From Bacteroidales bacterium UBA1189 (GTDB lineage Bacteria; Bacteroidota; Bacteroidia; Bacteroidales; Bacteroidaceae), in contig DBYJ01000015.1 of the NCBI GenBank assembly GCA_002309805.1, positions 18,009 through 82,008 on the forward strand: DNA of 64,000 nucleotides. The letters run 5' to 3'. Within the stretch, counting starts at the first letter, position 1. Every line of letters starts with the position of its first letter. The translations under genes and the position numbers were made by a program. Positions 51,077-58,097 of the stretch are shown here, piece after piece. The notes under the pieces are model-generated. The model saw nothing but the letters and a program-made list of their open reading frames with translations, was not told the DNA's origin and did not search any database.

Positions 51077-52355
51077 GCACCACCACTTTCACTTTCACAA
51101 TGCGGCGGGCATCCATCTCCAGCACCTCGAACGAGTAGTTCTCGTAGTCGATGGTTTCGTTGAGCTTGGGGAAGTCGCCCTTCAGTTCCAGCAGAAGGCC
51201 CGCCAGCGAGTCGGCGTCGCCCGACACCTCGTCGAACGTGTCGTCGTCGATGCCCAGCACCTTGCAGAAGTCGCTGAGCAGCGTCTTTGCCTCAAAGACG
51301 TAGGTATTGCTGTTGAGCTTCGTATAGGTCTTGTCCACCTCATCGTACTCGTCGTTGATTTCGCCGACGATTTCCTCCAGGATGTCCTCCATGGTGACGA
51401 TGCCCAGCGTGCCGCCGTACTCGTCAACCACGATGGCAATGTGGCACTTGTCGCGCTGGAACTCGCGCAGCAGTTCGTCAATCTGCTTCGTCTCAGGCAC
51501 ATAGACGGCCTTCCTCACGAGTCGCTGCCAGTTGAAGTCGGCGGGGCGGTCGAGGTACGGCAGCAGGTCCTTGATGTAGAGGATGCCGCGGATATTGTCC
51601 ACCGTGTCCTCATAGACGGGTATGCGCGAAAAGACGTTCTCCGCCACGAAGCGCAGCACCTCGGCATAATCCTCCGAGATGTCCAGCGCCATCATGTCGA
51701 GGCGCGACGTCATCACCTCCTTCACCGTCTCGTCGCCGAAGCGGATGATGCCCTCCAGGATGTTCTGCTCTTTCGAGAGCTCGCGCTTGTCGGTCAGCTC
51801 CAGCGCCTGCTCCAGGTCGTCGACGGAGAGGTTGTCACCGTGCGAGGGCATCTTCTCGACAATCACCGACGAGCGTGCCAGCATCCCCGCCAGGGGCGAG
51901 AAAAGCTTCGTCAGGGCATAGATGACGGGCACCACCCTGCGGCAGAACTTCAGCGGGTGACCCGCCGCGTAGAGCTTCGGCATGATTTCGCCGAAGAGAA
52001 GCAGCACGAACGTCAGCAGCACCGTGATGCACAGGAACTCCACCCACGGGGCGGCGAAGTGGAAGATGTCCATCAGCGCATAGTTCGAAAGCAGGATGAT
52101 GGTGACGTTCACCAGATTATTCGTTATCAGTATGGTGGCAAGCAGGCGCTCCGGCCGTTCCAGCAGACGCAGGATGGTGCGGTCGCGCAAGCCGTCGCTC
52201 TCCTCCAGCGTCCCCTTGTCCGTAGGCGACAGGGCGAAGAAGGCAATCTCGCTGGCCGAGATGTAACCCGAGCACACCAGCAGCAGAGCCGTCAGCACCA
52301 GAGCCACGATGGCGCCTGCCGAAGGCGGGGTAACGGTGATTATGCTACAAAACAT
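51063..52355 (-). CDS. gldE: GldE-type CNNM/CBS/CorC membrane protein
   Basis: 430 residues from ATG 52355 (MFCSIITVTPPSAGAIVALV). An N-terminal DUF21/CNNM membrane domain (GYISASEIAFFALSPTDK, ATILITNNLVNVTIILLSN, LLFGEIMPKLYA), two CBS domains (VKEVMTSRLDMMALDI, RIPVYEDTVDNIRGILYIKDLL, HIAIVVDEYGGTLGIVTMEDIL) and a C-terminal CorC/HlyC domain. In gliding Bacteroidetes GldE is needed for motility and type IX secretion; in non-gliding Bacteroidales it is probably an ion (magnesium) transporter or envelope factor. ssb lies 135 bp upstream, beyond an inverted repeat. Confidence 0.93.
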   Translation of the reverse strand: MFCSIITVTPPSAGAIVALVLTALLLVCSGYISASEIAFFALSPTDKGTLEESDGLRDRTILRLLERPERLLATILITNNLVNVTIILLSNYALMDIFHFAAPWVEFLCITVLLTFVLLLFGEIMPKLYAAGHPLKFCRRVVPVIYALTKLFSPLAGMLARSSVIVEKMPSHGDNLSVDDLEQALELTDKRELSKEQNILEGIIRFGDETVKEVMTSRLDMMALDISEDYAEVLRFVAENVFSRIPVYEDTVDNIRGILYIKDLLPYLDRPADFNWQRLVRKAVYVPETKQIDELLREFQRDKCHIAIVVDEYGGTLGIVTMEDILEEIVGEINDEYDEVDKTYTKLNSNTYVFEAKTLLSDFCKVLGIDDDTFDEVSGDADSLAGLLLELKGDFPKLNETIDYENYSFEVLEMDARRIVKVKVVVHAVE

Positions 52356-52380
52356 GGTCGATGGATAGAATCTTTTTACA

Positions 52381-52466
52381 GTGATTAGTGAATAGTGAAT
52401 AGTGAGAAGATGATTGTCCGGCATGCAAAGGCATTATCTATTCACTAATCACTATTCACTAATCAC
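52381..52466. repeat. Inverted GTGATTAGTGAATAGTGA repeat between gldE and ssb
   Basis: GTGATTAGTGAATAGTGAAT (52381-52400) is the reverse complement of ATTCACTATTCACTAATCAC-type sequence at 52440-52466, which itself is a tandem of TATTCACTAATCAC. The arms can form a long hairpin in the gldE leader. Confidence 0.75.
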
Positions 52467-52490
52467 TCACTTGTTCACTGTTCACTACTA

Positions 52491-52892
52491 TCACTTCAGG
52501 TCGTCGGCCGTGAGGTTCTCGTTGACGGGGACTTCGGCTGCGCCTCCGGCAGCTGCGGGACGCGGCGAAAGCAGCTCCAGCGTGTCGGCATACACCTCAC
52601 AGACGGTACGGCGGATGCCGTTCTGGTCGTCGTACGTGCGGTAGCGCAGCTTTCCCTCCACGTAGATGCGGTCGCCCTTGTGGACGTACTTCTCCACCGT
52701 CTCGGCAATCTTGCCCCAGAAGACGATGTTGTGCCATTCCGTGCGATCGGGCACCGTCGTGCCACTTTGCATGGTGTAGCCACGCTCGGTCGTGGCCAGC
52801 GTGAAACTCGCCACGGCACTACCCGTGTCGAAATAGCGCACCTGGGGTTCGCGCCCCACATTTCCTATCAGGATGACTTTGTTGATGGACAT
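52491..52892 (-). CDS. ssb: Single-stranded DNA-binding protein, C-terminal tip atypical
   Basis: 133 residues, one OB fold: MSINKVILIGNVGREPQVRY, TEWHNIVFWGKIAETVEKYV, KGDRIYVEGKLRYRTY. It binds single-stranded DNA in replication and repair. The C-terminal tail is short (ca. 25 residues) and ends ENLTADDLK, without the DDxPF tip that most bacterial SSBs use to recruit partners. It sits in the conserved mutY-ssb-gldE order, 670 bp downstream of mutY across a repeat element, so it probably has its own promoter. Confidence 0.95.
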   Translation of the reverse strand: MSINKVILIGNVGREPQVRYFDTGSAVASFTLATTERGYTMQSGTTVPDRTEWHNIVFWGKIAETVEKYVHKGDRIYVEGKLRYRTYDDQNGIRRTVCEVYADTLELLSPRPAAAGGAAEVPVNENLTADDLK

Positions 52893-53300
52893 AGAATTTC
52901 CGTTTTATTTCACCGATTTATTTTTGCCACAAATTTACGACATTTATTCCAAAACGCCAAATAATTTCCAAAAAAACGCATCTTCCGTTCTCATTTCGCC
53001 CTCCGCCGTCGCCTTCCGCCGTTGCCGCCCCCCCCCACTCCCCTCCCTCATGGGAGGGGTCGGGGGTGGGTCTGCTGGGTCTTAGGCTAAGATTTGGGGG
53101 CACAGCGCAGGGGACGGCGATTGCAGCGCAGGGGACGGAGGCGGCAGCGCAAGGCATTGACGGCGGGAGAGGAGGCGCCGCATTCACCATGCCCTCCATA
53201 GAGTAAGTATCCCGAAAAAAACGAAAAATTACGTTTTCTGCCGATTTTTTCGGGCTTATCTCAAAATTCCACTCACAATGGCCTCTCGGCGAGGGAGCGG

Positions 53301-53494
53301 AAAAAGTATCAGGTATCACGGTATCACCGGTTTTTTCTGATACCACCCATTCGCCGCACCTATATAGGGTTGTTTGCTATTATATATAATATAAAGAAAA
53401 AAGAGAAATACAAAGAGAAAAAAGAAAGCAAAAAGGGGTAAAAAAAGTATCATGGGTGTCTGCGTGATACCCTGATACCTTGATACCTGATACC
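53301..53494. repeat. GTATCA/TGATACC inverted-cluster element
   Basis: GTATCA occurs at 53306, 53313, 53321 and 53447; TGATACC occurs at 53338, 53465, 53473, 53481 and 53488. The left cluster is three GTATCA then one TGATACC; the right cluster is one GTATCA then four TGATACC; a ~100 bp AT-rich centre (TATATAGGGTTGTTTGCTAT, then A/G-rich) lies between. It occupies part of the 670 bp gene-free stretch 52893-53562, which also holds a C/G-rich hairpin (CCCCTCCCTCATGGGAGGGG, 53038-53057). Confidence 0.8.
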
Positions 53495-53562
53495 ACATGC
53501 CCCACACCCTCTGGTCTGTCTGGAAGAAGATGGTAAGGTAGGGAGATTGGCTGAAAGAGCGT

Positions 53563-54588
53563 TCATTCCCTGTCGCCGAGCAGCAGGGTGACGAGGCGCG
53601 GGAGGGCGTAGTCGTCAAGGTCTTCTATCCTTATTATATTATAATTAGGCGAAGGGGGGAGGTCGCCCTGAACCTCAGCCTCATAGAGCGTGGCGTGGAT
53701 GACTTGATGCGAGAGCACATGGCGGCGCGCGGCGCAGAGACGGAGGGCGGGGGAATTAAGGTCGTTAAGCTCCTCAGGGTATTTGAAGTCTTTAACGTCG
53801 GATGGGGTTTCCAGGAGGGGGAGCTCGTAGAGGCCGCGCCAGATGTCGTCAGCGGTGCGGCGGTGGAGGTACATGTGGGTGGCGTTGTGGACGTAGAAGT
53901 AGTGGAACCAGCGCTCGGTGACCTTCGTGCGATGGCTCTTCACGGGGAGTTCGTCCACCATCCCGCGCGCCAGAGCAAGGCACTTACCCGCCATGGGACA
54001 GACGTCGCAACGGGGCGAACGGGGCACGCACTGCAGGGCACCGAATTCCATGACAGCCTGATTGTAGTGCGCCGATGCCTCGCCGGGGAGCAGCTGAGCA
54101 GCCAACTGGGCGAAGAGCTTCTTGCCCGACGTGGTGTCGATGGGCTCCGTCACGGCAAACAAGCGCGCGAGGACGCGATAGACATTGCCGTCGACCACAG
54201 CCACCGGAAGCCCGTAGGCAAACGACCCGATGGCGGCAGCGGTGTACTCGCCCACCCCGCGCAGGCGCAGCAGCCCTTCGTAGGTGGTGGGGAAGCCTCC
54301 CTGAGCGACAATCTGACGGGCGGCGGCATGGAGGTTGCGGGCACGGCTGTAGTACCCCAATCCCTGCCAGAGACGGAGCACGCGATCCTCGTCGGCAGCC
54401 GCCAAGGCCTCCACCGTGGGGAACGCGCGGAGGAAGCGGACGTAGTAATCGTAACCCTGCGCAACGCGCGTCTGCTGGAGGATGATTTCGGAAATCCACA
54501 CGGCGTAAGGGTCGCTCGTCTCGCGCCAGGGGAGCTCGCGATGATGGGCGTCGTACCAGCAAATCAATGTCTCAGCAATCGCATCCAT
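53563..54588 (-). CDS. mutY: A/G-specific adenine DNA glycosylase (MutY)
   Basis: Removes adenine mispaired with 8-oxoguanine. 341 residues from ATG 54588 (MDAIAETLICWYDAHHRELP); a longer in-frame start at 54822 would run antisense into the HU gene. Motifs: the catalytic Glu in ISEIILQQTRVAQG, helix-hairpin-helix LRGVGEYTAAAIGSFAYG, catalytic Asp in AVVDGNVYRVLARLF, and a 4Fe-4S loop C-x6-C-x2-C-x5-C (CVPRSPRCDVCPMAGKC). A C-terminal Nudix-like 8-oxoG recognition domain follows. Divergent from the HU gene. Confidence 0.97.
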   Translation of the reverse strand: MDAIAETLICWYDAHHRELPWRETSDPYAVWISEIILQQTRVAQGYDYYVRFLRAFPTVEALAAADEDRVLRLWQGLGYYSRARNLHAAARQIVAQGGFPTTYEGLLRLRGVGEYTAAAIGSFAYGLPVAVVDGNVYRVLARLFAVTEPIDTTSGKKLFAQLAAQLLPGEASAHYNQAVMEFGALQCVPRSPRCDVCPMAGKCLALARGMVDELPVKSHRTKVTERWFHYFYVHNATHMYLHRRTADDIWRGLYELPLLETPSDVKDFKYPEELNDLNSPALRLCAARRHVLSHQVIHATLYEAEVQGDLPPSPNYNIIRIEDLDDYALPRLVTLLLGDRE

Positions 54589-54688
54589 TTTTACACACAA
54601 AAAAGCATTTTGCGCCTTAATCGGGGGCAAAAATAGCCCATAATCACCAAGAAATAAAAAAAAATGATAAAAAAAAGTGGATTTTTTT

Positions 54689-54717
54689 TTTGATGATAGG
54701 GAAAAGGTGTATATTTG
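54689..54717 (+). promoter_or_regulatory. Promoter of the HU gene
   Basis: TTTG (54689-54692) within a T-run, 17 bp, TATATTTG (54710-54717). A leader of about 45 nt precedes the ATG. Confidence 0.6.
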
Positions 54718-54769
54718 CACTCCGAAAAAAGCATTTACCATCGTATAACCAAATAAATTAACCAAAAAA

Positions 54770-55045
54770 ATGACAAAGCAAGAAGTTGTAAGCGAAATCG
54801 CAATGAAGACTGGTGTTGACAAGCAGGACGCCCTGAAGTGTGTAGAAGCCTTTATGGAAGTAGTGAAAGGTTCACTCGTTAGCGGAGAGAACGTTTACCT
54901 GCGTGGTTTTGGTAGCTTTATCCTGAAGAAGAGAGCTCAGAAGACCGCCCGCAACATCTCCAAGAACACCACTCTGGTTGTCCCCGAGCATAACATCCCC
55001 GCCTTCAAGCCCGCTAAGGTTTTCATGCAGGGTGTTAAGGAATAA
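54770..55045 (+). CDS. hup: HU-family DNA-binding protein
   Basis: 91-residue histone-like protein that bends and compacts DNA. It starts MTKQEVVSEIAMKTGVDKQD and has the HU core VYLRGFGSFILKKRAQKTAR followed by the DNA-gripping arm, with KPAKVFMQGVKE at the end. ATG 54770 lies 43 bp after its promoter. It is followed after 27 bp by the 29-residue basic protein and then a terminator, so this is a short, probably highly expressed operon. Confidence 0.95.
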   Translation: MTKQEVVSEIAMKTGVDKQDALKCVEAFMEVVKGSLVSGENVYLRGFGSFILKKRAQKTARNISKNTTLVVPEHNIPAFKPAKVFMQGVKE

Positions 55046-55072
55046 TAGTAAACTGTAAACTTTTCATCACCT

Positions 55073-55162
55073 ATGCCAAGCGGAAAAAAGAAAAAAAGAC
55101 ATAAAATGTCAACGCATAAGCGCAAAAAACGCTTACGCAAGAATCGTCATAAGAGCAAGTAA
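55073..55162 (+). CDS. 29-residue Lys/Arg/His-rich protein, probable small ribosomal protein
   Basis: Complete ORF MPSGKKKKRHKMSTHKRKKR followed by LRKNRHKSK. Nearly two thirds of its residues are Lys, Arg or His. It resembles the AURKAIP1/COX24 (mS38/bS22-like) small proteins of bacteria, thought to bind the small ribosomal subunit, and Bacteroidetes genomes typically carry such a peptide. Its place between HU and the terminator at 55180-55239 fits a housekeeping role. Family assignment by motif recognition only; its short length means it is easily missed. Confidence 0.8.
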   Translation: MPSGKKKKRHKMSTHKRKKRLRKNRHKSK

Positions 55163-55179
55163 GCTCTTGTGAGCAACAG

Positions 55180-55239
55180 AACAAAGAACGAACTTCGGGG
55201 ATAAATGCTCTTCAGGGGTTTGTTCTTTGTCTTTTTTTG
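55180..55239 (+). terminator. Terminator of the HU operon
   Basis: ACAAAGAAC (55181-55189) pairs with GTTCTTTGT (55222-55230), extended by GAAC/GTTT; CTTTTTTTG follows. It separates HU and the 29-residue gene from the RNase G gene. Confidence 0.75.
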
Positions 55240-55260
55240 TAATAAACCATCTACCACCCC

Positions 55261-56847
55261 GTGACAAGCGAACTATATTTAGACGTACAACCCAAGGAGA
55301 TACACATCGCCCTGACCGAGGACAAGCAGCTGGTGGAGTACCAGCGCGAGGGTCGTGAGGCATCGTGTACCGTGGGCAACATGTACCTGGGGCGCGTGAA
55401 GAAAATCATGCCCGCCCTCAATGCCTGCTTTGTCGACGTCGGCACCGAGAAGGAGGCCTTCCTCCACTACTATGACCTGGGGCTCCGCTTCAATTCCTAC
55501 GACAAATACTTCAAGCAAGTCACCAGCGACAAGAAGAAAACACCCTCCTACGCCAAGGCTCCCATACTGCCCGAGCTGCCCAAGGAGGGAAGCATCAGCG
55601 ACTACCTCACGCAGGGACAGGAAATCCTCGTCCAGGTGACCAAGGAACCCATCAACACCAAGGGGCCGCGCATCACGTGCGACATCTCCTTCGCCGGACG
55701 ATTCCTTGTGCTTGAGCCCTTCTCCGACCGCGTGTCGGTATCCTCGAAAATCAAGTCGAACGAGGAACGCGCACGCCTCAAGCAGCTGCTGCAGAGCATC
55801 AAGCCCAAGAACTTCGGCGTCATCGTCCGCACCGCCTGCGAAGGCAAGCGCGTGGCCGAACTCGATGCAGAGCTCAACGTGCTCGTCAACCGCTGGCAGG
55901 ACGTCGTCAGCAAGATTCAGGCTGGCGGCAAGGCACCCCAGCTCGTCTTCGAGGAGACAAGCCGCGCCGTGGCCATGCTGCGCGACCTCTTCAACCCCTC
56001 CTACGAGTCGGTTTATGTCAACGACAAGGAAGTCTTCTACCAGATACGCGACTACGTGTCGCTCATCGCCCCCGAGCGCGAAGAGGTCGTCAAGCACTAT
56101 ACGGGCAACCTGCCCATCTTCGACAATTTCGGCATCACCAAGCAAATCAAGTCGTCCTTCGGCCGCATCGTGCCCTACAAGGGCGGCGCCTATCTCGTCA
56201 TCGACCATACGGAGGCGCTGCATGCCGTGGATGTGAACAGCGGACACCGCTCACACGGGCGCTCCGATCAGGAGGTCAATGCCATCGAGGTCAACCTGGG
56301 AGCCGCTGACGAACTGGCACGCCAGCTACGCCTGCGCGATATGGGCGGCATCATCATCGTCGACTTCATCGACATGGACACGGCCGAGAACCGCCAGAGG
56401 CTCTACGAACGGATGTGCGAGAACATGAAGCGCGACCGCGCCAAGCACAACATTCTGCCCCTGAGCAAATTCGGGTTGATGCAGATTACCCGCCAACGCG
56501 TACGTCCGGCCATGGACGTCCAGGTCGAGGAGACGTGCCCCACATGCTTCGGCACAGGCGTCATCAAGTCGTCCATCCTCTTCACCGACACACTCGAAAG
56601 CAAAATCGACTATCTCGTGCGCAAACTGAAGGTCAAGCGTTTCGACCTTCACATCCATCCCTACGTAGCTGCTTACGTCAATCAGGGCCTTCCCTCACTC
56701 GCCATCCGCTGGAGGATGAAGTACGGCCTTGGCTTCCGCATCGTCCCCAACCAGTCGCTAGGCTTGCTACAGTACACCTTCTACGACAGCCGCCACAACG
56801 AAATCGACATGAAGGAAGAGCAGGAAATGATGGAGAAAAAAGAGTAA
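55261..56847 (+). CDS. rng: Ribonuclease E/G family endonuclease (RNase G)
   Basis: 528 residues, RNase G-like in size, without the long degradosome tail of RNase E. It has an S1 domain (GNMYLGRVKKIMPALNACFV, FLHYYDLGLRF), the catalytic metal site LRDMGGIIIVDFIDMDT, LTTITRQR-like sequence MQITRQRVRPAMDV, and the zinc-link EETCPTCFGTGVI used for dimerisation. The start is GTG at 55261 without an evident ribosome-binding site. Functions in rRNA maturation and mRNA decay. The order mutY / HU-peptide-rng with mutY divergent is, as far as I know, common in the phylum. Confidence 0.95.
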   Translation: MTSELYLDVQPKEIHIALTEDKQLVEYQREGREASCTVGNMYLGRVKKIMPALNACFVDVGTEKEAFLHYYDLGLRFNSYDKYFKQVTSDKKKTPSYAKAPILPELPKEGSISDYLTQGQEILVQVTKEPINTKGPRITCDISFAGRFLVLEPFSDRVSVSSKIKSNEERARLKQLLQSIKPKNFGVIVRTACEGKRVAELDAELNVLVNRWQDVVSKIQAGGKAPQLVFEETSRAVAMLRDLFNPSYESVYVNDKEVFYQIRDYVSLIAPEREEVVKHYTGNLPIFDNFGITKQIKSSFGRIVPYKGGAYLVIDHTEALHAVDVNSGHRSHGRSDQEVNAIEVNLGAADELARQLRLRDMGGIIIVDFIDMDTAENRQRLYERMCENMKRDRAKHNILPLSKFGLMQITRQRVRPAMDVQVEETCPTCFGTGVIKSSILFTDTLESKIDYLVRKLKVKRFDLHIHPYVAAYVNQGLPSLAIRWRMKYGLGFRIVPNQSLGLLQYTFYDSRHNEIDMKEEQEMMEKKE

Positions 56848-56909
56848 TATCAAGTACGAAATCAGAAAGTTAGCGTAAGGTGATTCCCCCGTCGGAGTCA
56901 CCTTTCGTC

Positions 56910-57896
56910 TTAACGGATTCCCCGTGCATTCAGCGCTGCCTGATAGCGGCGCGCATTGGCGTTATGCTCAGCCAGAGTGGTAGCAAAGTTGTGATAGCCG
57001 CTGAAATCCTCCCGTGCGCACATATAGATATAATTATGTTGGGCAGGATTGAGCACCGCCTCCAGCGCCTGCACCGTGGGGATGCGGATGGGCGTGGGAG
57101 GAAGACCGGCATGGAGATAGGTGTTATAGGGCGACTCCGTCTTCAGATGCTCGAAGAGGATGCGGCGGAGCGTAGGGTCGCCCACGGCGTACTTCACCGT
57201 AGGGTCAGCTTGAAGCAACATCCCCTTGCGGAGACGATTCAGATAGAGCCCTGCCACGAGGGGTTTCTCGTCCCCCTGAGCCGTCTCTTCATCGACGATG
57301 GAGGCAAGCGTGGCTACTTCATCAGGCGTAAGACCAACGGCTTGAGCCTTTTTCCGCCGTTCGTCGTTCCAATAGCGGGCATACTCCTTCTCCATCCGCT
57401 GCAGGAACTCGTCGGGCGAAAGTGTCCACCACACCTCGTATGTGTTGGGGATGAGACGCGCCATCTGCTCAGGACGAGTAAGCACGGCAGCAAACTGCGC
57501 CGAATCAGCCATGAGCCGCTGCCCCAGCGCTCCAGCCACAGGGCCGAAGGTTCGTGCCGCCGGCACTACGATGCGCACAGGCGTCTGATTGCCAGAGAGC
57601 AGCCGATTCCAGATATCCCGCATCGAATCGCCCTGACGCACGGAATAATTCCCCGCACGGAAGGCCGACGAGCGGCGGGTGAGCCAACGGAGCCCCCGCA
57701 CATCGCATTGTGCGGCTTCCCTGACCTTCTCCACCACTGCCTCTGTCCCCTCGTCGGGACGAATCTGCAGCGTGCGTTCCTCGCTGGATTTCACCAGCGG
57801 GCTCATCACGTAATACCAACCCACGGCACCCACAGCGCCTGCCAAAACCACCGCAACTATGGCAGCAATGAGAATAATTTTACCTGTCTTCTTCAT
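56910..57896 (-). CDS. mltG: Endolytic murein transglycosylase (MltG)
   Basis: 328 residues from ATG 57896 (MKKTGKIILIAAIVAVVLAG), whose first ~30 residues are the inner-membrane anchor. The YceG/MltG domain shows FRAGNYSVRQGDSMRDIWNR, LIPNTYEVWWTLSPDEFL, the catalytic Glu region ASIVDEETAQGDEKPLVAG, LYLNRLRKGMLLQADPTVKY, and SPYNTYLHAGLPPTPI near the end. MltG cleaves nascent glycan strands and helps set their length. Convergent with rng; divergent from GH51. The in-frame ATG 33 codons upstream lies in the intergenic region. Confidence 0.96.
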   Translation of the reverse strand: MKKTGKIILIAAIVAVVLAGAVGAVGWYYVMSPLVKSSEERTLQIRPDEGTEAVVEKVREAAQCDVRGLRWLTRRSSAFRAGNYSVRQGDSMRDIWNRLLSGNQTPVRIVVPAARTFGPVAGALGQRLMADSAQFAAVLTRPEQMARLIPNTYEVWWTLSPDEFLQRMEKEYARYWNDERRKKAQAVGLTPDEVATLASIVDEETAQGDEKPLVAGLYLNRLRKGMLLQADPTVKYAVGDPTLRRILFEHLKTESPYNTYLHAGLPPTPIRIPTVQALEAVLNPAQHNYIYMCAREDFSGYHNFATTLAEHNANARRYQAALNARGIR

Positions 57897-58033
57897 ATCC
57901 GCCGCAAAAGTAATACTAATTGCAGAATTAGGAACGAGGAATGAAGGTTTTTTTGCATGATCGGGCAGAAAGCACCTACTTTTACGGAGCGGCACCCCGT
58001 TTCAGATACTCACGCTCGAAAATCGAAAATAAA

Positions 58034-58065
58034 TTTGGAAATTCTCGCACTTACTCGTATCTTTG
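58034..58065 (+). promoter_or_regulatory. GH51 promoter, related to the riboswitch-operon promoter repeat
   Basis: TTTG (58034-58037), 20 bp, TATCTTTG (58058-58065). The surrounding CTCGAAAAT, AAATAAATTTGG and TTCTCGCACTTACTCG closely follow the module duplicated at 17331-17475. Confidence 0.65.
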
Positions 58066-58097
58066 TCCCCACAATCACCTTAAAAAAACAGAAGACA

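Noticed and set aside
51075..52388. 437-codon open frame antisense to gldE
   Set aside because: The minus strand carries the complete DUF21-CBS-CorC protein.
52918..53346. 142-codon open frame between ssb and mutY
   Set aside because: It is low-complexity, Pro/Ala/Ser-rich, and covers the C/G hairpin and repeat element; probably not translated.
53316..53618. 100-codon open frame with a Phe/Leu-rich stretch
   Set aside because: It is built from the GTATCA/TGATACC element and an A-rich tract, and overlaps the mutY end; better explained as part of the repeat.
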